Positions 52,737 to 61,453 of a stretch of DNA of 64,000 bases are shown one piece after another; positions within the stretch are counted from its first letter, which is position 1, and every line of letters begins with the position of its first letter. Source of the DNA: Martinezella rhizogenes (GTDB taxonomy: Bacteria > Pseudomonadota > Alphaproteobacteria > Rhizobiales > Rhizobiaceae). The stretch lies in contig NZ_JUHG01000020.1 of assembly GCF_000799715.1 (NCBI RefSeq), positions 225,777 to 289,776 of the forward strand. Reading direction: 5' to 3'. The position numbers were made by a program, and so were the translations under genes. Below the pieces are notes generated by a model, which saw only the letters and a program-made list of their open reading frames with translations, had not been told where the DNA came from and did not search any database.

Positions 52737-53618
52737 TTATTGCACGTCCATGCTCTGTTGCGGACGCCAGCGGGTGATGCGGTTTTCGACCAGGGTCATC
52801 ACGTATTCCGCGCCGAGCGTCACCACCATCACCAGGATGATCGCGGCATAGAGGCCGGCGGCATCGTAGGTGCCTTTGGCGATCGAGATCAGGTAGCCGA
52901 TACCGGCCAGCGAACCGACGAATTCGCCGACGATCGCGCCGATGATGGCGAACGAGAAGGAGACGTGCAGGCTCGCAAAGATCCAGCTCATCGCCGACGG
53001 CAGGATCACGTTGCGGGTGACCTTCCAGTTCGAGGCGCCGAGGATGCGGGCATTGGCGATCATGTTGCGGTCGGCTTCGCGCACGCCCTGGAAGGCGTTG
53101 GCGAACACCACGAAGAACACCATGATGAAGGCCAAAGCCACCTTGGAGGCGAGGCCGAGACCCATGATCATCACGAAGATCGGCGCCAACACGACGCGCG
53201 GGATCGAGTTGATCGCCTTGATGTAGATCGACAGGATGTCGGAGGCCAGCCTGTTGCGGCCGAGCGCCACGCCGACCAGCACGCCGGTCACAGAACCGAT
53301 GACGAAGCCGATCAGCGCTTCTTCCATGGTGACGCCGAGGTGATACCAGAGCGAACCGTTTTCGGTGCCTTCGGTGACCCATTCGTAGAGCCTGTAGCCG
53401 ATGGCGGTCGGGCTCGAATAGAAAAAGGGGTCGATCCAGTGCAGATCCGAGGCAAGCTGCCAGACGCCGAGGATCGCCACGAGGATTGCGACCTGCCAGA
53501 AGACGACGACATATTTGCGCCGGGTGATCGCCTTCAGTGCCGCCGCTTCGATTTCCACATCCGAGGTGCCGGCGCGGAAGATCGGCGCATTGCCTGTTTC
53601 AAGGGCTGTATTTGCCAT
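52737..53618 (-). CDS. ABC transporter permease (SsuC/TauC type)
   Basis: 293 residues with about six membrane helices and the BPD_transp_1 EAA loop VREADRNMIANARILGASNWKVTRNVILPSA near residue 205. SsuC/NrtB/TauC-like. Start at ATG 53618 with GGAGGATT upstream, 14 bp after the ATPase stop. Third gene of the importer operon (binding protein, ATPase, permease). Confidence 0.93.
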   Translation of the reverse strand: MANTALETGNAPIFRAGTSDVEIEAAALKAITRRKYVVVFWQVAILVAILGVWQLASDLHWIDPFFYSSPTAIGYRLYEWVTEGTENGSLWYHLGVTMEEALIGFVIGSVTGVLVGVALGRNRLASDILSIYIKAINSIPRVVLAPIFVMIMGLGLASKVALAFIMVFFVVFANAFQGVREADRNMIANARILGASNWKVTRNVILPSAMSWIFASLHVSFSFAIIGAIVGEFVGSLAGIGYLISIAKGTYDAAGLYAAIILVMVVTLGAEYVMTLVENRITRWRPQQSMDVQ

Positions 53619-53632
53619 GATCAATCCTCCCC

Positions 53633-54451
53633 TTATGCCGCTTGCGCAGCGCGGCGATAGCTGGTCTCGACCTCTTCGCGAAGGTCGTCCCAGATCGTCT
53701 TGCAATAATCGATGAAGGTCTGCTCGTAGCGGATCTCCGAGACGACGCGTGGACGCGGCAGGTCAATCTTGTAGACCGACTTCACTGTCGCCGGTCCCGC
53801 CGTCAGCACATAGACCTTGTCGGCCAGCGCCACGGCCTCTTCGAGGTCGTGCGTCACGAACACCACCGACGCCTGACGCTCGGCCCAGAGCTTCAGCAGT
53901 TCCTCGTGCATCACCGTGCGGGTCTGCACGTCGAGCGCCGAGAATGGTTCGTCCATCAGCAGGATTTCCGGCTCGTTGATGAAGGTCTGCGCCAGCGAAA
54001 CGCGCTTGCGCATGCCGCCGGAGAGCTGGTGCGGATAGTGATGCAGGAATTTCGTCAGGCCGACGCGGGCGAGCCAGTCCTTGGCGGTCTTCTCGGCTTC
54101 CGCCTTCGACTTGCCGCGAAACAGCGGACCGGACATGACATTGTCGATGACGTTCTTCCAGGGGAAGAGCGCATCCGTCTGGAAGACGAAGCCGACGCGC
54201 GGATCGATGCCGTCGACCGGACCGCCCATCAGGCGAACTTCGCCGGCGCTTGGCTTGGCAAGGCCGGTGACAAGGTTAAGCGTGGTCGACTTGCCGCAGC
54301 CGGTCGGGCCAACGACGGCGACGAATTCGCCGCGCTCGACGGTCATGTTGAAATCGCGCAGTGCCGTCAGCGATTTTCCGGTCGGTGAGACGAAACGGCG
54401 GCTGACATTGATGAGCTCGATCGCCGGTGCCCGGCGTCCATCCTGTTGCAT
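53633..54451 (-). CDS. ABC transporter ATP-binding protein (SsuB/TauB type)
   Basis: 272 residues. Walker A VVGPTGCGKSTTLNLV, Q-loop FVFQTDALFPW, signature LSGGMRKRVSLAQ, Walker B LLMDEPFSALD and the H-loop FVTHDLEEAV. Typical nitrate/sulfonate/taurine-type importer ATPase. Start at ATG 54451 with AGGATC upstream. A strong hairpin separates it from the binding-protein gene and may lower its expression. Confidence 0.95.
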   Translation of the reverse strand: MQQDGRRAPAIELINVSRRFVSPTGKSLTALRDFNMTVERGEFVAVVGPTGCGKSTTLNLVTGLAKPSAGEVRLMGGPVDGIDPRVGFVFQTDALFPWKNVIDNVMSGPLFRGKSKAEAEKTAKDWLARVGLTKFLHHYPHQLSGGMRKRVSLAQTFINEPEILLMDEPFSALDVQTRTVMHEELLKLWAERQASVVFVTHDLEEAVALADKVYVLTAGPATVKSVYKIDLPRPRVVSEIRYEQTFIDYCKTIWDDLREEVETSYRRAAQAA

Positions 54452-54503
54452 GGTGCTGATCCTGACGCGTGCCTTCGGGCGTGCACGCAAAGCCCGTGAG
54501 ATA

Positions 54504-54529
54504 CCGCCTCCGGTTCCAGCCGGAGGCGG
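54504..54529 (-). promoter_or_regulatory. Intra-operon hairpin between binding protein and ATPase genes
   Basis: CCGCCTCCGG-TTCCAG-CCGGAGGCGG, perfect 10-bp stem, 12 bp after the binding-protein stop. It lacks a T-run. Such elements protect the upstream mRNA so the binding protein is made in excess. Confidence 0.75.
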
Positions 54530-54541
54530 CGCGGTGAATGC

Positions 54542-55555
54542 TTACTTGACGTTCTTGACGAACTCGGTCGTGTAGGTCTTCGACAGGTCGATCGTCTTGC
54601 CCTTGACGTTCTTCGAGAACTGAGAGAGCACGGCGAGAACCGTCTTCGGACCGTCTTCCGGCATCACGCCATCCGGCGTGAACATTTCCTTGCCGGCGTC
54701 CAGAGCCTTGATGTAGCCGTCCTTGTCGCCGACGTAGAAATCCTTCGGCATCTTGTCGGCAATCTCGGCGGCGGAATGGGTGTTGATGAAGCGCAGCGTC
54801 TTGACGAAGGCGTTGGCAAGCTTCTGCACGTCTTCCTTGTGACCATCGACCCAGGCCGCGTCCATGTAGAGCGAGGCGGCCGGATAGGTCCCGCCCAAAG
54901 CCTCTTCCGTGCCCTTGAGCGTACGCAGGTCGACGAGGATCTTGGCCTCGCCGGTCTTCAGCATGCGTGAAATCGTCGGCTCGGTGGTCATGCCGGCCTG
55001 AATGGCGTCCTGCTGCATGGCGGCGATGAAGGTCTGGCCGGCACCGACTGGAACCGTAGAGATATCAGACGGTGCTAGGCCGGCCTTGGACGCCATATAG
55101 AGCGTCAGGAAGTTGGTGGACGAACCGAGACCAGTGACCCCGAGGCTCTTGCCTTTCAGGTCCGCGAAGGACTTGAGTTCCGGGTGCTTGGTCGAGACCA
55201 GCTCGACTTCGCCGGGCGCCTGGCTGAACTGCACGACGGACTGGATGAACTTGCCCTTGGCCTGCAGGTCGACGCAATGATCGTAGAAGCCAACGACACC
55301 CTGGACGGCGCCGGCAAGCAGCTGGTTTTCGGCGTCCACGCCGGCGGATTCGTTCAGAAGCTCGACCTCGAGACCTTCATCCTTGAAGTAGCCGAGGGAT
55401 TCGGCGAGCTTGGCTGGCAGATAGATCTGTTTTTCGTAGCCGCCCACCATGATCGAAATCTTGTCGGCGGCATGCGCCGCTGTCGCGCCTAGGGACGCGG
55501 CTGACATGACGAGGGAAAGGGCTACGGTATGAAAAAGCGTGCGCGATGAACGCAT
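54542..55555 (-). CDS. ABC transporter substrate-binding protein (NMT1/SsuA-like)
   Basis: 337 residues. Sec signal peptide (TLFHTVALSLVMSAASLGATAAHA) then the NMT1/THI5-like fold: ISIMVGGYEKQIYLPAKLAESLGYFKDEGLEVELLNESAG, and GLGSSTNFLTLYMASKAGLAPSDISTVPVGAG. Binds a nitrate-, sulfonate-, riboflavin- or pyrimidine-type ligand that cannot be named from sequence. Heads the operon with the ATPase and permease. Confidence 0.92.
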   Translation of the reverse strand: MRSSRTLFHTVALSLVMSAASLGATAAHAADKISIMVGGYEKQIYLPAKLAESLGYFKDEGLEVELLNESAGVDAENQLLAGAVQGVVGFYDHCVDLQAKGKFIQSVVQFSQAPGEVELVSTKHPELKSFADLKGKSLGVTGLGSSTNFLTLYMASKAGLAPSDISTVPVGAGQTFIAAMQQDAIQAGMTTEPTISRMLKTGEAKILVDLRTLKGTEEALGGTYPAASLYMDAAWVDGHKEDVQKLANAFVKTLRFINTHSAAEIADKMPKDFYVGDKDGYIKALDAGKEMFTPDGVMPEDGPKTVLAVLSQFSKNVKGKTIDLSKTYTTEFVKNVK

Positions 55556-55809
55556 GGATATCTCCTCCTGTTAGATGCCTGCGTCATATCGTAATCGCAC
55601 GGCATGCGCTTCCTCCACGAAGCCGGGCAACGCTAGCGCAGGTAACCTTTCAGTCAGCTTTCAGTGGGAAATCCCGCAAGACGACATTCGCGATTTTATG
55701 TTGCCGCCGCCCTGCCCGAATTCAAACGAAAACTCATCATACGTCATACCCTTGGCGAAACGCTCTTGGCGCCTATCTAAGTTAGCCATCGCCGCGAAAA
55801 GGACGCACT

Positions 55810-56118
55810 ATGAAAGCAATAGCCGCAGCGCTCATTTTGTCGACGGTCGTCTCGATCGGCTCGGCTCAGGCTATTTCCCGCTACAATTCGCTCGGCCAGA
55901 GCTGTGCATCCGTGCAACAGATCGTTTCGAGAGAGGGGGCGGTATTGCTGCGTTATCCTTCAAGAAGCGGCAATGTCATCCTTTACGACCGTTATGTGGC
56001 GGGCGATGGCCAGTGCGGTATGGGCAGTTTTGCGGCGCGCGTGAGCGTGCCGACCAAGGATAACCCGCTATGCCCCGTTTACAATTGCAGATCGTCTTCC
56101 GTCTTCAATCCACATTGA
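55810..56118 (+). CDS. Small secreted cysteine-containing protein
   Basis: 102 residues, not recognised. A Sec signal peptide (KAIAAALILSTVVSIGSAQA) precedes a mature part of about 82 residues with four Cys (SLGQSCASVQ, GDGQCGMGS, DNPLCPVYNCRSSS), able to form two disulfides. Periplasmic or secreted in rhizobia. No ribosome binding site of note. The 254-base spacer upstream (55556-55809) contains no other gene that I can support. Confidence 0.72.
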   Translation: MKAIAAALILSTVVSIGSAQAISRYNSLGQSCASVQQIVSREGAVLLRYPSRSGNVILYDRYVAGDGQCGMGSFAARVSVPTKDNPLCPVYNCRSSSVFNPH

Positions 56119-56312
56119 TGCCACGCTTCCTTCCTACCGTTTACTCAAACGGCCAATAACGGACAAACCTTCGCCATCAAGGACTTTTAGTTGAATTTCG
56201 CCACCATTTAATACACACTGAGCGGGCAGATTGGGGACAAGTTCCTTGCCTCCTCCCCGGGCATCTGCAAGGTGCGTCCGCTGGGTCCCCGTTCACATGA
56301 GGAGATTATACA

Positions 56313-56771
56313 GTGAGTGCAAAAGTACCAAATCCGATTGACGCTTATGTCGGTTCACGCGTGCGCATGCGTCGGCTTATGCTTGGCATGAGCCAGGAAC
56401 GGCTCGCCGATCAGATCGGCGTCACGTTTCAGCAGGTACAAAAATACGAGAAAGGCACCAATCGCATCGGCGCCAGCCGGCTGCAGGCGATTGCGAACGT
56501 TCTGGCTGTGCCGGTCGCCTTCTTCTTCCAGCAAGACAATACGCAACCGCTGGCAACGGACGGCCTCGGCGCCATCAGCGGTCTTGAGGATCTCTCCGAC
56601 TTCCTGACGTCCAAGGAGGGCCTGAGCCTCAACAAGGCCTTCATGAAAATCAACGATCCGAGCGTTCGCCAATCCGTGCTGATGCTCATCAAGTCGCTGG
56701 GCAACACCTCCGAGCCGGCACTTGTGCGTGCACCGCAGGCAGCCGAAATCCCGTTCGGCCTGCGGAACTGA
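56313..56771 (+). CDS. XRE-family regulator, PhrR/PraR-like
   Basis: 152 residues. Cro/CI HTH: NPIDAYVGSRVRMRRLMLGMSQERLADQIGVTFQQVQKYEKGTNRIGASRLQ (about 7-58), matching the rhizobial PhrR/PraR group that regulates acid response, quorum sensing or attachment. The tail (FLTSKEGLSLNKAFMKINDPSVRQSVLMLIKSL) is family-like as well. GTG start with GAGGAG upstream. A paralogue and not the canonical gene, as the middle is shorter and different. Confidence 0.9.
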   Translation: MSAKVPNPIDAYVGSRVRMRRLMLGMSQERLADQIGVTFQQVQKYEKGTNRIGASRLQAIANVLAVPVAFFFQQDNTQPLATDGLGAISGLEDLSDFLTSKEGLSLNKAFMKINDPSVRQSVLMLIKSLGNTSEPALVRAPQAAEIPFGLRN

Positions 56772-57090
56772 TCGCCGCGCCTCACCCGCCCCAACGGTGA
56801 GGCACGGATCGCGATTGCGAAATGCGCAATCGAAACGACACTGGAGCACCTGCATCCGCTCGAAGGCACAAGGATCGCTCCAGTTTCTCTATCTAGAACG
56901 TCCCTCTGCTTACGGGTTTTCTACCTGAAAGCAGGGATACGCTAGTGATTGCGATAAAGCTGCAGTCATCGTAATGTAGGATTCTAGATCGTGAATGACA
57001 CCCCGTGGCCACCGACGACAAAGGTGGTTACAGGCGATACCGGAATGGCGTTTGCCATGCCGGGAAGCTGCCGGGTGCAGTTGGGGATGC
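56772..57090. promoter_or_regulatory. Hairpin-rich regulatory spacer before the SARP gene
   Basis: 319 bp without a gene that I can support. Three perfect hairpins follow the XRE stop: CCTCACC / GGTGAGG (56780-56802), CGATTGCG / CGCAATCG (56812-56832) and ACTGGAGC / GCTCCAGT (56840-56884). Then nested inverted repeats: outer ATCTAGAA (56891-56898) / TTCTAGAT (56982-56989), inner TCCCTCTGCTT (56901-56911) / AAGCAGGGA (56929-56937). The first group may terminate the XRE gene; the second may be the SARP control region. Confidence 0.5.
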
Positions 57091-59043
57091 ATGAATTTCA
57101 GGCTACTGACATTCGGAGATCTGCGTCTGGTCGACGGGACAGGTTCAACTGTGCCTTTTCCGGAAAAAGGCTTGCTGTCCACCTGCTTCCTGCTGACGGG
57201 CTCCTCGCCGCGCAAGTCCCGCACGGAACTTGCTGAATTCCTGTGGGGCGACATTCCCCTGGACAAGGCGCTTGCCAATCTGCGGCAGACGCTATCGCGC
57301 GTCAAAAGCCGTCAAGATGAGCTTGGGATCGAACTGCTTCTGATCGAGCCGGCAACCGTAACCGTGAATATCGGCGCATTCACCAGCGATCTCGCCCTCT
57401 TGAACGCCGTCTCCCAGACCGATCCCCACGCAGCGCTGGAGGAATTGCTGCAACTCGGCCGCTGGGATTTTCTCGCCCGCACCGAAGTCATTGGCGGTCC
57501 TGCGCGCATGTGGTTGCGCGCGCAGCGCGACCGCGTCAGAACGCGGATGCTGACGACGCTCCGCGACGCCATCGCCGCCATGAGCGAGGATGCAGACACC
57601 ACCGTCGTCAGGGAAGCCGCGCTGCGTCTTTTCGAGGCCTATCCCGAGGATGAGGCCGTCTACCAGATCCTCGGGCAAACCTATGCCGGCGAACCCCAAC
57701 TTGAAAACGCGCGCAACGTTTTCGAGAGCCACAGGAAGCACCAAAGGGGCGAACTGCCGGTCGATCCAGACCCGCAGGCGCTCGGAGTTGCGCGACGGAT
57801 GTTCGAACGCCAGCGTGCCGTTGCGCCACAAGCCCGACAGGAGGCAAGACCACGGGCTGAAGTCGTACCGCCGGCGCCGCGCGGCCCCCCGAGGCTCACC
57901 TTACTGCCTCCGGTGAACCTCGCAAGGCACCACCAGACGGCCATCTTTCTCTCCTCGATGCTGCTGGAAGACATCACTGTCGGCCTTTGCGTGCTGAAGA
58001 CCGTAACGATGGTGGCGCATTACACGGCGGAAAAGATCGCGCTCGATCTGGACCGGGGCGCAACGCTGGAAAAGCACGACATCAACTACGTGCTGGACAC
58101 AAGGCTCAGCTTCGATGGCAGTACATACTGGCTTTTCACGCAACTGATCTATGCCGGCAACGACGAAGTCATATGGTCGGAACGCTTCAGCATGCAAGCC
58201 CAGGATTTGCCGCGCCAGCATCGCGAAATCACCCAGCGCATCGTGGCGTCCATCGCAAGCTCCATCGAACGCACCGAATTTACCCGCGACTATTTTGAGC
58301 GCAACCCCGAAGCCTACCATCAGTATCTGCTCGGCCAGCGATATCTGAAAAATCTTGACCTGCCGGCCATCCGCCGTGCCCGCAAGGCCTTTCAAACAGC
58401 ACTGAAGGAAAATCCTGATTTCTCGCCAGCGCTCAGCGGCATGGCTCGCACCTTTCATCTCGAATGGGTATTGACCGCGCGTGGCGATATGGATCTGTTG
58501 AAGCGCGTCGAAGAGGAGGCTGGCAAAGCGATCGCCGCGGGCCAGGATCTCGCCAACGGCTACCGCGAATTCGGCGCCGCGAAGCTTTACCAGGGCAATT
58601 TCGACGAAAGCCTCAGTGCCTTCGAACTCGCCGAGACCATCAGCCCGCACTATGCTGATGTCATCATCGACTATGCGGATGCGCTGGTTCACGCCGCCCA
58701 GCCGGCCAAGGGGCTGGAGAAGATAGAGCGCGCCATCAAGCTCAATCCGTTGTGTCCGGACGTTTATTACTGGGCGGCCGCCGGTGCCAACTTCTTTTTG
58801 GAACAATATGAGCAGGCCACGTCCTATATTAATCACATGGCCGATCCTGCGCCGGCGGCGCGGCTGGCCGCTGCAGTAGCCGCCATGGCCGGCGACACAC
58901 GCAAGGCGAAACGTCTCGTGCGCAAGGTCAAGGAAACCTATCCGGAATTTGAGATCGACAAGTGGCTCTCCATTGTGCCCATGCGCGAACAATGGCAGAA
59001 AGAACATTACAGGGAAGGGCTACGACGCGCAGGCTTCAAGTAG
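57091..59043 (+). CDS. SARP/BTAD-type regulator with TPR tail
   Basis: 650 residues. N-terminal winged-helix-like region (1-90; FRLLTFGDLRLVDGTG, LAEFLWGDIPLDKALANLRQTLSRVK), a bacterial transcriptional activator domain (about 95-235), a TolB/FlgO-like domain (about 270-400; INYVLDTRLSFDGSTYWLFTQLIYAGNDEVIWSERF) and TPR repeats to the end. It is the rhizobial SARP-TPR type seen beside RiPP or secretion genes. Start at 57091 with GGGGA upstream; an in-frame start at 56995 would add 32 unlikely residues. Probable activator of the peptide-YcaO-TfuA genes that begin 72 bp later. Confidence 0.85.
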   Translation: MNFRLLTFGDLRLVDGTGSTVPFPEKGLLSTCFLLTGSSPRKSRTELAEFLWGDIPLDKALANLRQTLSRVKSRQDELGIELLLIEPATVTVNIGAFTSDLALLNAVSQTDPHAALEELLQLGRWDFLARTEVIGGPARMWLRAQRDRVRTRMLTTLRDAIAAMSEDADTTVVREAALRLFEAYPEDEAVYQILGQTYAGEPQLENARNVFESHRKHQRGELPVDPDPQALGVARRMFERQRAVAPQARQEARPRAEVVPPAPRGPPRLTLLPPVNLARHHQTAIFLSSMLLEDITVGLCVLKTVTMVAHYTAEKIALDLDRGATLEKHDINYVLDTRLSFDGSTYWLFTQLIYAGNDEVIWSERFSMQAQDLPRQHREITQRIVASIASSIERTEFTRDYFERNPEAYHQYLLGQRYLKNLDLPAIRRARKAFQTALKENPDFSPALSGMARTFHLEWVLTARGDMDLLKRVEEEAGKAIAAGQDLANGYREFGAAKLYQGNFDESLSAFELAETISPHYADVIIDYADALVHAAQPAKGLEKIERAIKLNPLCPDVYYWAAAGANFFLEQYEQATSYINHMADPAPAARLAAAVAAMAGDTRKAKRLVRKVKETYPEFEIDKWLSIVPMREQWQKEHYREGLRRAGFK

Positions 59044-59115
59044 GTGCTGGCGAAAAACTGCTTACGATTTTTCTTCACCTTATTCTTAATTATCGATCAA
59101 AAAGGAGATTTAGAC

Positions 59116-59334
59116 ATGGCAAATTTCGTAGTGATCGGTGTCCCAGGCGATCCACAACTTTACCTCGCCGACCTCAAGGCCGGTACCGTCACGCCATTGT
59201 CGCCACAGGCAGGCAGCACGCTCGGCGCCGCCGACCAGTTGCGCAATGCTGGGGCGACCATTGTCAAGGGCGTCAATCTGGCCGTTGCCGTTGGTGGTGC
59301 CGAGAAGGCTGCAAGCGGCCTGTTCGACGGCTGA
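59116..59334 (+). CDS. Candidate RiPP precursor peptide
   Basis: 72 residues, with an ideal ribosome binding site AAAGGAGAT 7 bases before the ATG, which is far stronger than those of its neighbours and fits a highly made peptide. N-terminal half is hydrophobic and ordered (FVVIGVPGDPQLYLADLKAG); the C-terminal part is Gly/Ala-rich (LAVAVGGAEKAASGLFDG). No Cys; a few Ser/Thr. Not similar to trifolitoxin precursor TfxA as I recall it. The YcaO gene begins 7 bp later. Role as the YcaO-TfuA substrate is inference. Confidence 0.72.
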   Translation: MANFVVIGVPGDPQLYLADLKAGTVTPLSPQAGSTLGAADQLRNAGATIVKGVNLAVAVGGAEKAASGLFDG

Positions 59335-59341
59335 CATTCCT

Positions 59342-60598
59342 GTGACGGCAGACCCGTCCCCGTCTCCTGCCGAATTCCTGCCGTGCAACACCGGTGGGCG
59401 GGATTTCGCAACAGCCTTGCCGTATTCGGACCGCGTCTGCCCAGCCGAGGAGACTTTTCGACGGATCGAGCCCTGCCTGGCGACCCACGGCGTCACTCGC
59501 CTTGGACGCCTGACGGGGCTCGACAAGATCGGCATTCCCGTCTGGCAGGCGGTCAGCCCAAACGCCCGTTCGATCGTCATCAACAATGGCAAGGGCATCA
59601 CCGATCTCGACGCCAAGGTCTCGGCGGCCATGGAGGCACTGGAGCGAACTGTTGCCGGCGCACCTGCCCTAGCAACTGTCATCACCAGCCGCCGGCGGTT
59701 GCTGACCGAAGGGCATCACGCCGATCCGCTGCTCCCGCTCGTCGCGAAGGCACAGGCCGATATCGATGACGACGAGGAGATTGCCTGGGCCGAGGGCTAT
59801 GATCTCATTGCCGGCAGGCCCGCCTGGCTTCCCTTCAACGCAGTGACGCTCGACCGCACCATCCGCGATCCGCGCTTCTGGCAATCCTCCGACGGCCTCG
59901 CCTCCGGCAACAATCTCACCGAAGCCATCCTGCACGGTCTGCTCGAACGTATCGAGCGCGATGCCGAGGTGCTCTGGGAGATTTCCGAGCCAAAGCTGCG
60001 CATGGCTGCCTGCATCGATCCGGCCTCGTTTGCCGATCCAGTGCTGGACGGGTTGGTCGCCAAGATCACCTCCGCGGACCTCAGTCTCCGGCTCTTTGAT
60101 GTCACCAGCGATATCGGCATACCCGTTATCGTCGCCCTTCTCGGCCCGGCGGAAATCAACCAGGCAAGACGCGTCCGCTACCTTGATGTGACGATCGGCA
60201 GCGGTGCCCATCCGTCACCGGTGCGGGCCGCGATTCGTGCCGTGACGGAGGCGGCGCAATCGCGCCTCACCTTCATCAGCGGCGCTCGGGACGACATTCG
60301 CCCCGACAATTTCAGCCGCGAGTTGCCGGAAGGCATCCGTCGCTGCTTTGACGCTGAGCCGAAGTCGACGGCAAGACCGGATGAGGACCTGCCCCGCAGC
60401 GCCGAGGCTCTGCTGCATCTGACCGTGGAGCGGCTGCGCCAGGCCGGCATCAACTCCGCCATCGCGGTTTCGCTTGGCGACCCCTTGCTTCCCTTTGCCG
60501 TCGCCAAGCTCGTGGTGCCGCAGCTGGAAAATCCGGCCGGGGACCGCAAGCGCCGCTTCGGCTATCGCGCCATCTCGAAGACGTTGCAACTGCTATGA
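59342..60598 (+). CDS. YcaO-family ATP-dependent cyclodehydratase/thioamidase
   Basis: 418 residues from a GTG. YcaO ATP site text: SAAMEALERTVAGA and TEAILHGLLERIERDAEVLW, both core Glu-rich motifs, then VRYLDVTIGSGAHPSPVRAAIRAVTEAAQSRLTFISGARDD. The C-terminus ends RAISKTLQLL with no PxPxP tail of the azoline-forming (TOMM) branch. YcaO activates backbone amides with ATP; with TfuA it makes thioamides. Overlaps tfuA by 4 bp (ATGA), so they form a functional pair. Confidence 0.92.
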   Translation: MTADPSPSPAEFLPCNTGGRDFATALPYSDRVCPAEETFRRIEPCLATHGVTRLGRLTGLDKIGIPVWQAVSPNARSIVINNGKGITDLDAKVSAAMEALERTVAGAPALATVITSRRRLLTEGHHADPLLPLVAKAQADIDDDEEIAWAEGYDLIAGRPAWLPFNAVTLDRTIRDPRFWQSSDGLASGNNLTEAILHGLLERIERDAEVLWEISEPKLRMAACIDPASFADPVLDGLVAKITSADLSLRLFDVTSDIGIPVIVALLGPAEINQARRVRYLDVTIGSGAHPSPVRAAIRAVTEAAQSRLTFISGARDDIRPDNFSRELPEGIRRCFDAEPKSTARPDEDLPRSAEALLHLTVERLRQAGINSAIAVSLGDPLLPFAVAKLVVPQLENPAGDRKRRFGYRAISKTLQLL

Positions 60599-61320
60599 AG
60601 ATCCTGTTTGTCGGCCCGACGCTTCCCGATGCCGCCGAGATCGCCGGTCCGGGCATTGCGCTGCGTCCGCCGGCGCAAAAAGGCGATATCGTCAAAGCCG
60701 TCGAGGGCGGCGCCAACGCCATCGGATTGATCGACGGTTTTTTCGAAAATGTCGCGCCCGTCTGGCACAAGGAAATCCTCTTTGCTTTGTCGAAGGGCGT
60801 TCGCGTCTATGGCGCCGCCAGCATGGGAGCGCTGCGCGCCGCCGAATGCGCCGCCTTCGGCATGGTCGGCATCGGCCGCATCTTCGAGGCCTATGCCTGC
60901 GGGGCGCTTGCCGATGATTCCGCCGTTGCGCAGATCCACGCGCCCGCCGAACTTGGGTACCGCCCGCTGAGCGAACCGCTGGTCAATGTGCAGGCGACGC
61001 TGCAAGCGCTTGCCGGGATCGGCGCAATCAGCGGGAGCGAGCAAGCGGCGCTGCAGGCATGCGCCGAGACCATGTTCTTCAAATCGCTCACCTATCGCTC
61101 GATGACGGAGACGGCCGACCTGCCGGACCCGGCGCGGCGGCCGGCAATTGCCGATCTTCTGCGCGCCAATGCCGTCAATCAAAAGCGCATCGACGCACTG
61201 CAATTGCTGCACATCCTTGCCGACTGTACCGACGAGCGGCGGCAACCGCCGCGCGACTGGATTTTTCAGGCCAACAGCCTATGGAACTCCGCCTTTCACC
61301 ATCTTGAAATTGCATTGTAA
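60595..61320 (+). CDS. TfuA-like protein
   Basis: 241 residues. The TfuA core is intact: VYGAASMGALRAAECAAFGMVGIGRIFEAYACGALADDSAVAQIHAPAE, then YRPLSEPLVNVQATLQAL. TfuA is the YcaO partner in trifolitoxin and in thioamide formation, where it likely delivers sulfide. Start ATG is inside the YcaO stop. Very secure as to family, inferred as to reaction. Confidence 0.94.
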   Translation: MKILFVGPTLPDAAEIAGPGIALRPPAQKGDIVKAVEGGANAIGLIDGFFENVAPVWHKEILFALSKGVRVYGAASMGALRAAECAAFGMVGIGRIFEAYACGALADDSAVAQIHAPAELGYRPLSEPLVNVQATLQALAGIGAISGSEQAALQACAETMFFKSLTYRSMTETADLPDPARRPAIADLLRANAVNQKRIDALQLLHILADCTDERRQPPRDWIFQANSLWNSAFHHLEIAL

Positions 61321-61453
61321 TTTCGCCCCGCAATCTCGCCTCGTGTCACGCTGTATGTCACGCGCCAAGGCCCGGAACATACGGTAGGGTCTCCTCATGT
61401 TCCTGGCGGCGGGTATCGTGTCCACCGGGAACAGGGGGCAAAAGGGGCATAAA

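Noticed and set aside
56991..57236. Small ORF (81 codons) overlapping the SARP start
   Set aside because: No ribosome binding site of note, no homology, and it overlaps the well-supported SARP start in another frame.
59342..60598. Calling the locus an azole (TOMM) or trifolitoxin cluster
   Set aside because: There is no dehydrogenase, no PxPxP tail on YcaO, and the peptide lacks Cys and similarity to TfxA.
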